A DNA stretch of 64,000 nt from Archegozetes longisetosus. Taxonomy: Eukaryota; Arthropoda; Arachnida; Sarcoptiformes; Trhypochthoniidae. The position numbers were made by a program, and so were the translations under genes. The stretch's first letter is position 1; each line of letters opens with the position of its first letter. Shown here in pieces: positions 44,245-54,040 of this stretch. Location of the stretch: positions 9,805,843 to 9,869,842 of the forward strand of contig JAEMBT020000003.1 in assembly GCA_018873245.2 (NCBI GenBank). Direction: 5' to 3'. The notes below the pieces were generated by a model. It was not told the origin of the DNA. It searched no databases and saw nothing but the letters and a program-made list of their open reading frames with translations.

Positions 44245-45876
44245 TACACTTCCTCAAAAAAATGTTTGCACAGCGCGCTAAAACTTTTAATAATCAATTA
44301 TATCTGAAGATTAAGTATTAATATATTAGTATTTGATATTATTTTAAACCTTATCTTTTAAACTTTAAAACGATATATCGGTCATTTAAAACAGATAGAC
44401 TTATCGTCATGTTAGTCACATTTGTTTACAAGTCATACATTTTTCGCATCACAAAATTGATTGCACAAAATTTTAATTTATTAATTGTGCTTAATTGAAA
44501 AGTGTATTTTAATCGTTTAGTACATGTATTAATTCTTATACTATATACCTAAATTTTGACACCTAATTTAGTTCTATGGTAGCTAAAAGAAAAGAGCGGT
44601 CGATCTCCGAACAAGATCTTGTCATCCGACACATGTCTGATGGCAAAAATGTTCGTGAAGTGGCTGCAATCTTAAATATACCCTTTTCAACAGTCCAATA
44701 TATATGAACAAAGTATCGCAAAGGTTTGGGAGTGGCCAATGTTCAGGGAAGAGGCCGAAAAAAGATACTTAGTAAAAGAGAGGAGCAAAGAGTTTTGAGA
44801 ACTGTTTTAAACGACCGGCGAATAAGCGCCGCAAAGGTGGCCGCACAAGTTCTTGTGGACACGGGAAAGTCCGTAAGTCCAGAAACTATCCGTCGGGTTA
44901 TTAGAAAAAAAGGTTTGAACGGTCGGGTGGCGAGAAAGAAGGCGTTCATTAACGATAAAAACAAGAAAAGGAGATTGGCTTTCGCGCGCGAACATATAGG
45001 TAAGTCTATCGAGTACTGGAACCAAATTTTATGGTCCGACGAGTCAAAATTCAACATTTTTGGTTCTGATTGATGTATTTTAGTATGGCGGAGACCTGGA
45101 GAAGCGTTTAATACAGAATGTTTACGGGTAACTATAAAACATGGTTGTGGGTCGGTACTGGTTTGGGGGTGTATGGCGGCAAACGGGGTCGGAAATATCG
45201 AATTTATTGATGGTATTATGATTAAAGAAACCTATGAAGGCATTTTGGACCGCAATCTATTGTCTTCTGCAGCAAAATTAGGTTTTAATGTTGCAAAACG
45301 AAAATTTAAATTTCAGCAAGATAACGATCCAAAACACACCGCCGGTCTTATTAACCAATTTTTCGCCAAAAAGCGGATTACTAAATTTAATTGGCCTCCC
45401 AATTCGCCAGATCTAAACCCAATTGAACATCTTTGATCAGAAATAGATAGAAAAATTAGGACTCACTATATTAAAAACAGAGAAGATCTCAAAAAAGCTA
45501 TCACAGACATCTGGTCAAATATTGAACCTGAAATAACTAGAAAATTAGTTGAATCGATGCCTAAAAGATTGGAGGAAGTCATCAAGAACAAAGGAGGTCC
45601 AACTTCTTATTAACTTATGCAAAAATATGTTTAGAAATTTAAGGCCTAAATTTTGTGCAAATAATTTTGTTAAGACAAAACATTACTAAAATTTGATTAT
45701 TAATTATTAAAACATTTAATAGCTGTTTATATAATATAAAGCTATTAATCAATAAAATTAGAATAAATACGGTTTAAATCTCTATAAACCTTTTCAGATA
45801 ATATCAAATACTTTAAGAGATATATCATTTTTAATTTTATACAAAGTTTGTGCAAACAATTCTGTGAGTAAGTGTA
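44245..45876 (+). mobile_element. Nearly full-length Tc1 (DD34E) transposon with stops
   Basis: TIRs TACACTTCCTCAAAAAAATG (left) and, inverted, TACACTTACTCACAGAATTG (right), both continuing TTTGCACA, are flanked by TA duplications at 44243-44244 and 45877-45878. The transposase is readable almost throughout: a helix-turn-helix region from GVANVQGRGRKKILSKREEQ, the catalytic WSDESKFNIFGSD near 45050, FQQDNDPKHTA near 45320, and NSPDLNPIEHL near 45420. Two in-frame TGA codons interrupt it, one at 45071-45073 after FGSD and one where Trp is expected after PIEHL. The C-terminus continues to RLEEVIKNKGGPTSY. The element landed at a TA at the end of the DD37E element. Confidence 0.9.
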
Positions 45877-45878
45877 TA

Positions 45879-46735
45879 TACTAAGTATCGTTGTAATACT
45901 TATGTAATAATGAGCCAATTTCCTGATCGCTTAAAACTATAAAATATCAATCTTAAAATTTCAAAATATTTATTAAAATCAGAATAATACAAACTTTTTA
46001 TAGATTTTACAGTAAAGTTTAAACATTAGAATGATAATGGAAATTCATTAAAAGTACTGAAAACACAATGTTTGATCACACCAGCTACATTTGATAAACC
46101 ACTATATTGTGAACAATCTAAATTGTATGAGGTCTCGCTAAATAAAAACAAACCTGATTTAGTTTAACCATTTTATAAATTAATATAGACACTGCTAGTG
46201 ACTTCTGAGGCGTTTAGGTCAAGAAGTCGCCTTATATATGCAAAGTTAACAAATTTTTCTTTTAAAAGATAGTTTTATTTCGAGTTAACTACTCGTGTTC
46301 TCTCTTTAAACTGAACTGAAATCAGATTTTTATTTATATATAAGGTATGAAAATACAATAAAAGTGTTATCGATCAGAAAGAGATAAGACTTCTGGCGAA
46401 TCTTAATATTTTAATCCATCGCTTCAATCTATAAGGTCAATACTTAAAACTTTTTCACCTGTTTACTCCAAATAAGTTAGAGAACTTAAAGTAAACTGCA
46501 AAGTACAAAATAAATCCAAGACTTGTAAAACCCATTACCTTTACATATACTTTTGAGAAAATTTCAAGAAATTTTGAGAATATTGTATTTAATAATAATA
46601 TGGAATCCTGTAGTAAGTTCTAGAATTTCTAGTAAATTCTGGAATCCTATAGTTAGTTCTGGAAATTTCTAGAAAGTTCTGAATTTTCATGGAATAATCT
46701 AGAACATTCTCCTCATATATATAATTATTTCATTA
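45879..46735. other. Non-coding, AT-rich
   Basis: No coding exon or defined element. It contains the TTC/GAA array described at 46657. Confidence 0.4.
46657..46679. promoter_or_regulatory. Five-unit heat-shock-element-like array
   Basis: TTCTGGAAATTTCTAGAAAG plus TTC forms five alternating TTC and GAA units each spaced by two bases, a perfect match to the HSF1 binding pattern. Further half sites lie at 46612-46645 and 46690-46712. No gene lies close enough downstream to be an obvious target, so this may be fortuitous or part of a decayed repeat. Confidence 0.35.
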
Positions 46736-47198
46736 CGAATTTTGTGATAAAACTGATTAAATTGTTAAATTTTCAATTTTGCAAATTGAATTTCAAAAAT
46801 GAATAAACTTCCTGATAAAGCTTTAAAATAGCTTCAACTCGATACAATTTTCAAGTAGTTCGTGTTCTTTGTTTAAAAGTTACGCTCAAATGAAATTTTC
46901 AGAATTTCAAGTTAGATGCGCTATAATTATGAGCTTATGAATTTTTTGATCAAACAAAATACAAGTATTCACTTATTTTTAAAGTAGTTTTGATTCCATT
47001 CGTCGAAACTTGAATTCAATTATCGGTTTTTTCTGTAATGTTTAAATTGATTAGGTTGGTGATTTTGAGAATTTTGATTAAAAGCTATGTAAAAATGTTC
47101 ATGCCAGCCTATAGTTTATTCACAAAAAAATTCATCAAAATTACTTGAGGTTTAGGGGTATAGAATGCTCAAAAACCAAGGTTTTGCAAACAGCTGTA
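46736..47198 (-). mobile_element. Truncated copy of the CGTTTGCAAAAC MITE family
   Basis: Read on the minus strand from the terminus at 47198 (TACAGCTGTTTGCAAAACC) this matches the complete element 50707-51354: TTGAGCATTCTATACCCCTA, AATTCATCAAA-type, GGAATCAAAACTACTTTAAA and TTGAAAATTGTATCGAG-type blocks follow in the same order. The far end is missing. Confidence 0.7.
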
Positions 47199-47199
47199 C

Positions 47200-47450
47200 A
47201 TTGAATAAGGGTGCTTTGAATATCAATATTTTCTTATCTAGAGCGATTGGGGAAAAGTTACTCAGGTTTTCATAATATGTGACCCAAAATCAACAAACTC
47301 AAATTTTGGTCGAAATCGGTGACAGGCAGTTGAGACCCTGCCTTGTTAGAGTTGCTCAGAAAGTTGCAAAACTCATAATGAAAAGCTTAGCACAAAATGT
47401 TGCGCGTGATAGTCTACGGAGACGTCTTCGCTCCATTCAAATCAACTAAA
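47200..47450 (-). mobile_element. 3' fragment of a DD37E transposon
   Basis: The minus strand carries GGCAGGGTCTCAACTGCCTG, TTTTGGGTCACATATTATGA and CCCCAATCGCTCTAGATAAG, close to 44100-44240 of the DD37E copy. It also keeps a stretch (MERRRLRRLSRATFCAKLF) of transposase C-terminus that has been deleted in that copy. It ends exactly where the derived arm of the 2-kb duplication begins at 47451. Confidence 0.75.
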
Positions 47451-47689
47451 TAATTATTGCAGTATATAATAAAGATTTCCACAAATTCGTACGAATTTGA
47501 GACAAGATTCCGTTTATAAATTTCAAAAATATTTTATATCTGAAGTTTTTCTTATAAATTTTCTCAAATTACATCAATTTTTACAACAATAAAAATTTCA
47601 AAAAAAGATTATAAAATTATTGAAACTTTCAGCCAAAACAGTTGTAAACTAATTCTAATCACAAGAAAAGTCACTTGAACAAACAAAAG

Positions 47690-48652
47690 ATGTCCAACAG
47701 ATGCGATTACAGTTATACAAACGCAGCACAGGCAAATTATGGTCAAAGAGTCAGATCTCTTATACAAAAATATGAATCATTGGCAATGGGAAGAGGTTAT
47801 GGTCTACAAGATCAGATTCAAAGTATAGAAAGAGATGGAAGACAGAAAACATTGGGTCAAACATTCGAACCAGTGCTTCAAATACCAGAAAGATGGTATG
47901 GGCAAAGAATGAGAGCTTTGCTACATAGATATGGTTTTCCACGAAATCAAAGTCCAGAAAGAAATTACGGACAAAGAGTCAGTGAGTTGAGACAAAAATT
48001 CGATGGAACGCCACAAGATCCGAAAAATCAAAACATTAAAGCATTGATTGAGAGATACGAGTCAAGAAGTAGAATTAATGATCCATATAGTGGCCAAAGA
48101 GTAAGAAATTTGAGGCAAAGATTTCAAGGAATGCCAATAAGAGGTCAAAGAGTTAGAGCTTTAAGACAGGAAATCATAGGAATGAACTCACAGGAAAGAA
48201 GTATCGGACCACAAAATCAGTTCCGTAGTCCGCAGAGTAATTACGAACAGAGAGTGAGAGCTCCGTCACAAAGATATAGAGGGATAGCTTCGAGTTCAAG
48301 GGAACCACTTCACATTCAATCAGATTTTCAGCAAGGACTGAATCAAAGGCAGATCAATGCATTTCCGAATTATAGACCAATGTCTTCGACTCAGTTCAGT
48401 CAGCAACCAGTTAGAAGAAGTACATCAAATCCATTCTACGAAAGGCATGAAGGAAATGATAGCAATAGAGTCAGATCTCTGGTAAGAAGTTTTGAAGGAA
48501 TGTCTTCGTACAAAAGAAGTGTTGGTACACAAAGGTATGATTTCCGACAGCCACTGAGTCGAGATCAGCAATTCTTTGCGAATGCTCTAAATCCTAGTTC
48601 TCGGAGGTCATCAAATAATTTCGATATGAATTACTCCATTTCGATAGAATAA
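47690..48652 (+). CDS. Basic Arg/Gln-rich protein with degenerate QRVR repeats (right copy)
   Basis: Intronless 320-residue frame starting MSNRCDYSYTN, with the same protein sequence over its whole length as the gene at 27711-28673. About 240 bp of upstream sequence is also duplicated (47451-47689), so proximal promoter elements may have travelled with it; beyond that lies transposon debris. An AATAAA lies at 48682. With no coding difference between the copies, either the duplication is very young or the copies are kept alike by gene conversion. Confidence 0.7.
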   Translation: MSNRCDYSYTNAAQANYGQRVRSLIQKYESLAMGRGYGLQDQIQSIERDGRQKTLGQTFEPVLQIPERWYGQRMRALLHRYGFPRNQSPERNYGQRVSELRQKFDGTPQDPKNQNIKALIERYESRSRINDPYSGQRVRNLRQRFQGMPIRGQRVRALRQEIIGMNSQERSIGPQNQFRSPQSNYEQRVRAPSQRYRGIASSSREPLHIQSDFQQGLNQRQINAFPNYRPMSSTQFSQQPVRRSTSNPFYERHEGNDSNRVRSLVRSFEGMSSYKRSVGTQRYDFRQPLSRDQQFFANALNPSSRRSSNNFDMNYSISIE

Positions 48653-49383
48653 ACAGTAACCAAGTCATGAAAAAGTTTTTAAATAAAAGTTAGCTGATAG
48701 AAATCTATTAAATACTGAGTGAATTCATTGATTGAAATATCTATTATTCATACATTACCAATAGAAAGACAGTGATATCTGAACATTGATAGAATTTGGA
48801 AATTTTTGAGTTATTTTGCTCTTCAAACTTTTATTAATTTCAAATTTGTCTTTTGAATGGGAAGTTGGAGTGATGAGAGCAGCGCTGCTTCAGACAGATG
48901 AGCATAGCCAAGTCCAATAAGGCTTAGTGGGATCACGATTCTAAATTTTATCAGGATACTATAAAATATTGGCTTAAACTGAGTCACTTTTGTTGTTTAT
49001 AGTGTTCATGAGTTAATTACTTGTAACTTAACTTAAACAGTTAAATTAACATTTTTCTTAATAAACATTTGGATGCTTATTACTTTTCAATGTTAAGGGA
49101 TTTTCTGTAGATCCATTTGAAGTCACGATACTGCTGCATCAGAGCTTACACACTAAATGATTAGAAGGTATTTAATTCCAATTAAACGTAAAACTATATA
49201 TCTGTGTTAGATCAGTTCGATGTCAATTATGAAATACAGAAAAACCTAAAGTTCTGTAAGATAGAGTTGAACTTCTTTAAAGGGAAATCTAAACAAATAG
49301 CTTTGACTTTATTGCTGAAAAATACTTAATGATTGAATTTAATTATATTAAAGTTCGTAACTTTTGTTTTCAAATCAATACTT

Positions 49384-49500
49384 TTTAATCTTTAATCCAG
49401 TCATACTCATAATCCCAATCAAACTTGAACTCAAATTGTTGCTTAACAAACATTTTCAACCAATAGCTATAATTAGGTTCTGATTCAAACTCTAATTTTC
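49384..49500 (-). pseudogene. Orphan 3' end of the CK1-like kinase
   Basis: Minus-strand copy of the kinase C-terminus (KLEFESEPNYSYWLK ... DYEYDWIKD, then stop) carried by the derived arm. No kinase domain precedes it; instead the sequence beyond 49500 is filler and MITE. Confidence 0.9.
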
Positions 49501-49503
49501 ATA

Positions 49504-49532
49504 ATGTCAATTATGAAATACAGAAAAACCTA
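49504..49532 (+). repeat. 29-bp filler at the duplication junction
   Basis: ATGTCAATTATGAAATACAG followed by AAAAACCTA is an exact second copy of 49220-49248 inside the arm. It sits four bases beyond the arm's end. Confidence 0.9.
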
Positions 49533-49540
49533 CACTATTA

Positions 49541-50218
49541 GGTTTCCCACACTAATAAGGACCCCATAAATACTTAAATCTTGTTAGAAGTTGTACATAA
49601 ATTAATGGGGTGAATCAGGGCTAATGGGTCTAGAAGGTTCTCGAATTCCCACCTCGAAGTATGAAACATTACTGAGTCCAGTTCGTCGAGCTGAACATTT
49701 TGATATCATACTTGACCACTTCTGGTTAACTCCCAACGGAAATGGCCGATTCCACCAAGTGATATATCATTCGATTTAGGACATCGAACTGAGCGTTTTG
49801 ATACCTCACTTGATCAATTATCTCGAGTAGTTCTCGAGATATTCATCTTTGTTCGGTTTAGTACCTCGAAATGGATAAACCGAAATTTCTCGACAACCCA
49901 AACAAGCCTAATATAAATTAAAATTGAATATATCGAGAATTAATCGAGATAATTGATCAAGTGAGATATCAAAACGCTTAGCTTGATGTCCTGAATCCAA
50001 TGATATATCACTTGGTAGAATCAGCCATTTCTGTTGGAAGTTGACCAGAAGTGGTAAAGTATAATATCAAAAGTTCAGCTCGACGAACTAAATCCAGTAA
50101 TGTGTCATATTTCGAGGTAGAAGTTCGAGAACCCCCTTAGACCCATCAGCCCTGATTCACCCCATTAATTTATGTATGACTTCTAAGCATTATCGGGTCC
50201 TTATTGTTGTAAGAAACC
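49541..50218. mobile_element. Long-palindrome MITE
   Basis: The two halves are inverted copies almost throughout: GGTTTCCCACACTAATAAGG at the left end and GGTTTCTTACAACAATAAGG read inward from the right. Matching blocks include TTAATGGGGTGAATCAGGGC, TTCGTCGAGCTGAAC, ACCAAGTGATATATCATT and CACTTGATCAATTATCTCGA. The arms are about 310 bp around a short loop near 49880-49940. No coding capacity and no clear target duplication. Confidence 0.85.
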
Positions 50219-50235
50219 ACTTTAAGCAGAAATGA

Positions 50236-50330
50236 AAACCTTAAATTTTTAATCATCGAATACTTGTCTCATAAGAAAGTTTCATTAAAATCGATACTTC
50301 TACAGTTCTCCACTCTTCCTCATCAGTAAA
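50236..50330 (+). repeat. Short dispersed repeat, copy 2
   Basis: Direct relative of 29613-29705; see that entry. Confidence 0.5.
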
Positions 50331-50400
50331 ATCGCTACAATTGAATTGGAATTGACGTCCAAAAAAGAAATTCATGATAGATGCTTGTAGTTTAAATTCT

Positions 50401-50412
50401 GAGTGAGTGAGT

Positions 50413-50462
<50 letters not shown>
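50401..50462. repeat. (GAGT)n(GA)n microsatellite
   Basis: Four to five GAGT units run into about 22 GA units. It is the reverse-complement type of the TC tract at 50601-50690, 140 bp away, so the two could pair. Confidence 0.95.
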
Positions 50463-50465
<3 letters not shown>

Positions 50466-50597
50466 AAGTATACAATCAAAGAGCTCTAAAATTTAGTTAA
50501 AAGTGTATGAGCCAAGTTATATATTTGAGTCACGGGTAATTAATAATAACTTATTACTAAACATTTTTGTGCTTTTAAGTATGAACCTAATGTATTG

Positions 50598-50600
<3 letters not shown>

Positions 50601-50676
<76 letters not shown>

Positions 50677-50690
50677 ACTCACTCTCATAA
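50601..50690. repeat. (TC)n microsatellite ending in CACT units
   Basis: About 40 TC units followed by TCACTCACTCTC. It is the longest dinucleotide tract in the window. Confidence 0.95.
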
Positions 50691-50706
50691 ACTTTTTTGA
50701 ATAATG

Positions 50707-51354
50707 TACACTCGTTTGCAAAACTCCGGGAAGTGGTTTTTGAGTATTTTGTACCCCTAAACGTTAGTCAATTTGGATGAAAATTTTTATGATTAAACTC
50801 TGAGTTGTCAAGAACATTTTTAAAAAACCGTTAATCAAATTCCCAAAAGTACCTACCTGATCCATGTAAACGTGTACAGAAAAAACTGACGATTGGAATC
50901 AAAACTACTTCAAAAATAAGTGAATACAAAAATCTTTGTTTGACCTAAAAATTCCTCAGTTTATAATTGTAGCGCATTCAACTTAAAATTTCGATAATTT
51001 CTTTTGGGTGTAACTTTCGAACCAAGAGCCCGAACTACTTGAAAATGGTATCAAATTGAAGATATTTTAAAGCTCTTATTTGAACAATCTTTAAATTTGC
51101 TCGTTATAAAAATTTCCTATTCGTAATCACAATAATATGATTTGTTTATAGTACTTGATTGAAAATTCAATAATCATACTTATTAATGTTTAATCAAGTA
51201 ATTCTCAATAAATTTTGTGCTAAAGTTAATTAGCTTTGTAAAAATGTTCTTGACAACCCAGAGTTTATTCATAAAAAATTTCATCCAAATTGACTAACGT
51301 TTAGGGGAATAGAATACTCAAAAGCCACTTCCTAGTGTTTTGCAAACGACTGTA
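50707..51354. mobile_element. Complete MITE of the CGTTTGCAAAAC family
   Basis: TACACTCGTTTGCAAAACTC at the left and, inverted, TACAGTCGTTTGCAAAACAC at the right begin arms of about 130-150 bp (AAGTGG.TTTTGAGTATT.T, CCCCTAAACGTTAGTCAATT, AAACTCTG.GTTGTCAAGAAC). TA at both extremities fits a Tc1/mariner-mobilised element. The interior is non-coding. A truncated inverted copy is at 46736-47198. Confidence 0.85.
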
Positions 51355-53654
51355 TTTTTATTTAATTAAACCCGAAATACGGCAATTGAAATAGAACAAC
51401 CAAAGATTGCTAAATATTATACTCTAATTTGAATCGGATTACAGAGTAATACCTGAACTTTAGAGTTAAGCTACACAAATGAATAAGAGATGGCAGGGTA
51501 TTGCTTATATGTTTAAATTGTTAGGTTATATTACTACTAGATTAGTGCTCTTTCTGTCTCAACTTCATAAAATGTTAACTCTATCAACTAATCCAAAAGT
51601 CTAATTTCCTTAGCTTTCATTTTCAAAACAAAACAAATCAAATTAAATATTGATTAGAATCTCTTTTATTCATTCACTAAACTCAAAATGTCAATAGACA
51701 ATGACTTTGAAGATAGTTGTCATGCTTATCAAATATTCTATTATTCTTGTAAATTATGCGTAAATATTTGTTTTGATGTTATCTGATATATATATATATA
51801 TATATTTGATCAGAGGTTATGCAAGACATGACTTTAACATAACAGTCACAATAAATGCCATGATTTAGTTGCTTCAAAATCATAATAAATACATCTATAA
51901 AGGTTGAAAATTATGAAAAATGGTTGTTTGATATAAACTAATAAGTGTGAAACGTATTATTTCCGTTATTTTGCAAATTCATAGAAACTAAGTTAGTTGG
52001 CAAAAAAGCCATTTACAAGGAACATGGCTTTCAATAGAATATTTTGGACTACATTCTGGACTGATTCGTAACACTAAACCGTTAAGTTCCTAACTTAGCC
52101 GAACAAATATGTTAAACAGAATACAGGCTTGTAGTTAGTGGTGAGCATTCATGTATTGATAAATGGCAACGAAAACTAATAGTGATTTATAGTGATTGGA
52201 AGCAAGAGTTAAGTTAAGCCCTACTGTTTCGTATTGTTCGCTATATCAGATTCGATGCTGTGGGTGAAAGGGATACTAGTGTTGTAAATCTTCTTAAATT
52301 TTATGCGATATCGTTGTAAATCGCGTTCTGATATGAATTTAGTTCAGATATACTGCCCAAACACACAGAGATTTTTGCAAGAGAACGTGATTTACAATGT
52401 TAAAAATTAAACCTATTAAACCTATAAACTATGCATTGATTGCTGTAAATTTAAAACAAAATTCATTCAAATTTAGCACTTGTGACACTTGAGATGACGC
52501 GATAAAATATCTAAAAGTACCATAGCTTATATTTTGGCGTAAAGAACTATTGAAACAAGCAAAACTTCAACTTGAAATAAATGAATCTTCATAAATGTTT
52601 GTGCGACCATAAAATTTATCATAATTGCTATTTTGCTTTACTTTCATCATCTATCCTCATCATCTTAAACTAATTCATCAATTCGTTCTCATCCAAACCC
52701 TCAAACGAACCTTATTTCCAGTTTGTTCTCATGTATTAGTCGGACTTCTCCTTCACCTTGAGTGTGCATTCCTGATCCAGTGCAACACTAACTGGAAAAT
52801 GACTTCATTATCTGAAGCAATATAGTGAGCCATAAAAGAAAATTTGCATTTACCAATTATTCGAAAACGAAACATAACTAGCATTGCAAGCGCTAAGCCT
52901 TACTCTTGCATATTGAAACTGTTCATTTCACGAGCAAACTTCCAATAAGTTCTCCCTCTCACAAATAAATAAATTAGAGCTGAGTTGAACTTCTAGATCG
53001 AAAATTATTCGAGCTCTTTGAAACATGAGCAAAAGCAAAGATACAGTAAAGAGTACCAATCTTCTTGATTCAAACAAAAGTTAAGAGTACTGTATTCAGT
53101 TAAAAGTTCATTAAATTAATATAAAATATGGGCAGATTTCGATGCATTCAAACTCTGCAATTATCTTTGAATGTCGCGATAATGAGAATGATAAATAAGT
53201 AGTGAATATTGGATTTAGTTAGAAGGCTATAGTACTAATTAGTTTAAAAGCTTATTGGTAGAGAAATATGAATCTGTGTTATATAAAATTCGTGATCAAT
53301 GAATTTCCATATATATAATGTGGAAAACCTTAAGCTTATTATCAGTACATATCAGCAAATGAATAGCTGCACCCGAACTTGTGGTGATCCTATTCTCCAA
53401 TTTGAGTTTCGCCAACATTTTTAGTATAACACGAATACAATAGACATTCTTGAATAGCGTCATACTATCATTACTCCCAATAATTGGAAGCAATCCATCA
53501 AACCTTAAATGACATACAGTAGCGAATCATTTGCTTGTATTATAAGAGAAGAATATTATTGAAAGTGCCACACATTTCACATTTTTTGTTTCTAATTTTC
53601 TGATGTTGAGGCGCAATACCGCTATTTTTTCAATTTCCTGCCATACAGTAATCG

Positions 53655-53659
<5 letters not shown>

Positions 53660-53707
<48 letters not shown>
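53660..53707. repeat. (TC)n microsatellite
   Basis: About 23 uninterrupted CT/TC units. Confidence 0.95.
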
Positions 53708-53710
<3 letters not shown>

Positions 53711-53991
53711 ATTGTGAAAATTTTTCTTCAAATACAGTATTTCCAAATGTAATCATCTGATGGGCTGAACCCCTCTTTTTCCAGTTGGCATCATATGAGT
53801 CACTATGTGCCGGCTTTTCACAAATATAACTATTGTCCATCGAATCGGCTCATTGGCTATCAAAACACGAAACAAATGCTTCTCAATCTGGACGTTGAGA
53901 TCCAATGCATTGTTGATTCTCGCAAATAAAGTGGTCTATAGATTATAGTTTAATAGAAAATACGAGACAATAGTTTGAGTGAATGAGAGAC

Positions 53992-53996
<5 letters not shown>

Positions 53997-54036
<40 letters not shown>

Positions 54037-54040
54037 AGAA
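53997..54040. repeat. (GA)n microsatellite
   Basis: GA units with one AAG interruption near the right end; inverse type to the TC tract 290 bp upstream. Confidence 0.95.

Larger units (their letters stand above)
47451..49500. repeat. Right (derived) arm of the 2.05-kb inverted duplication
   Basis: Reverse complement of 26860-28912, three bases shorter through homopolymer differences. On its outer side it stops inside the CK1 coding sequence (49384-49500 carries only the kinase C-terminus on the minus strand), so this arm is the derived copy. It lies between a transposon fragment (47200-47450) and a 29-bp filler plus a palindromic MITE (49501 onward). The spacer between the arms is about 18.5 kb. 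Confidence 0.95.

Noticed and set aside
50503-50700. Open frame encoding a long SLSLSL run
   Set aside because: It is simply the translation of the TC microsatellite.
53296-53493. 65-residue minus-strand frame
   Set aside because: Protein-like composition but no motif, no promoter or splice context, and no paralogue in the window.
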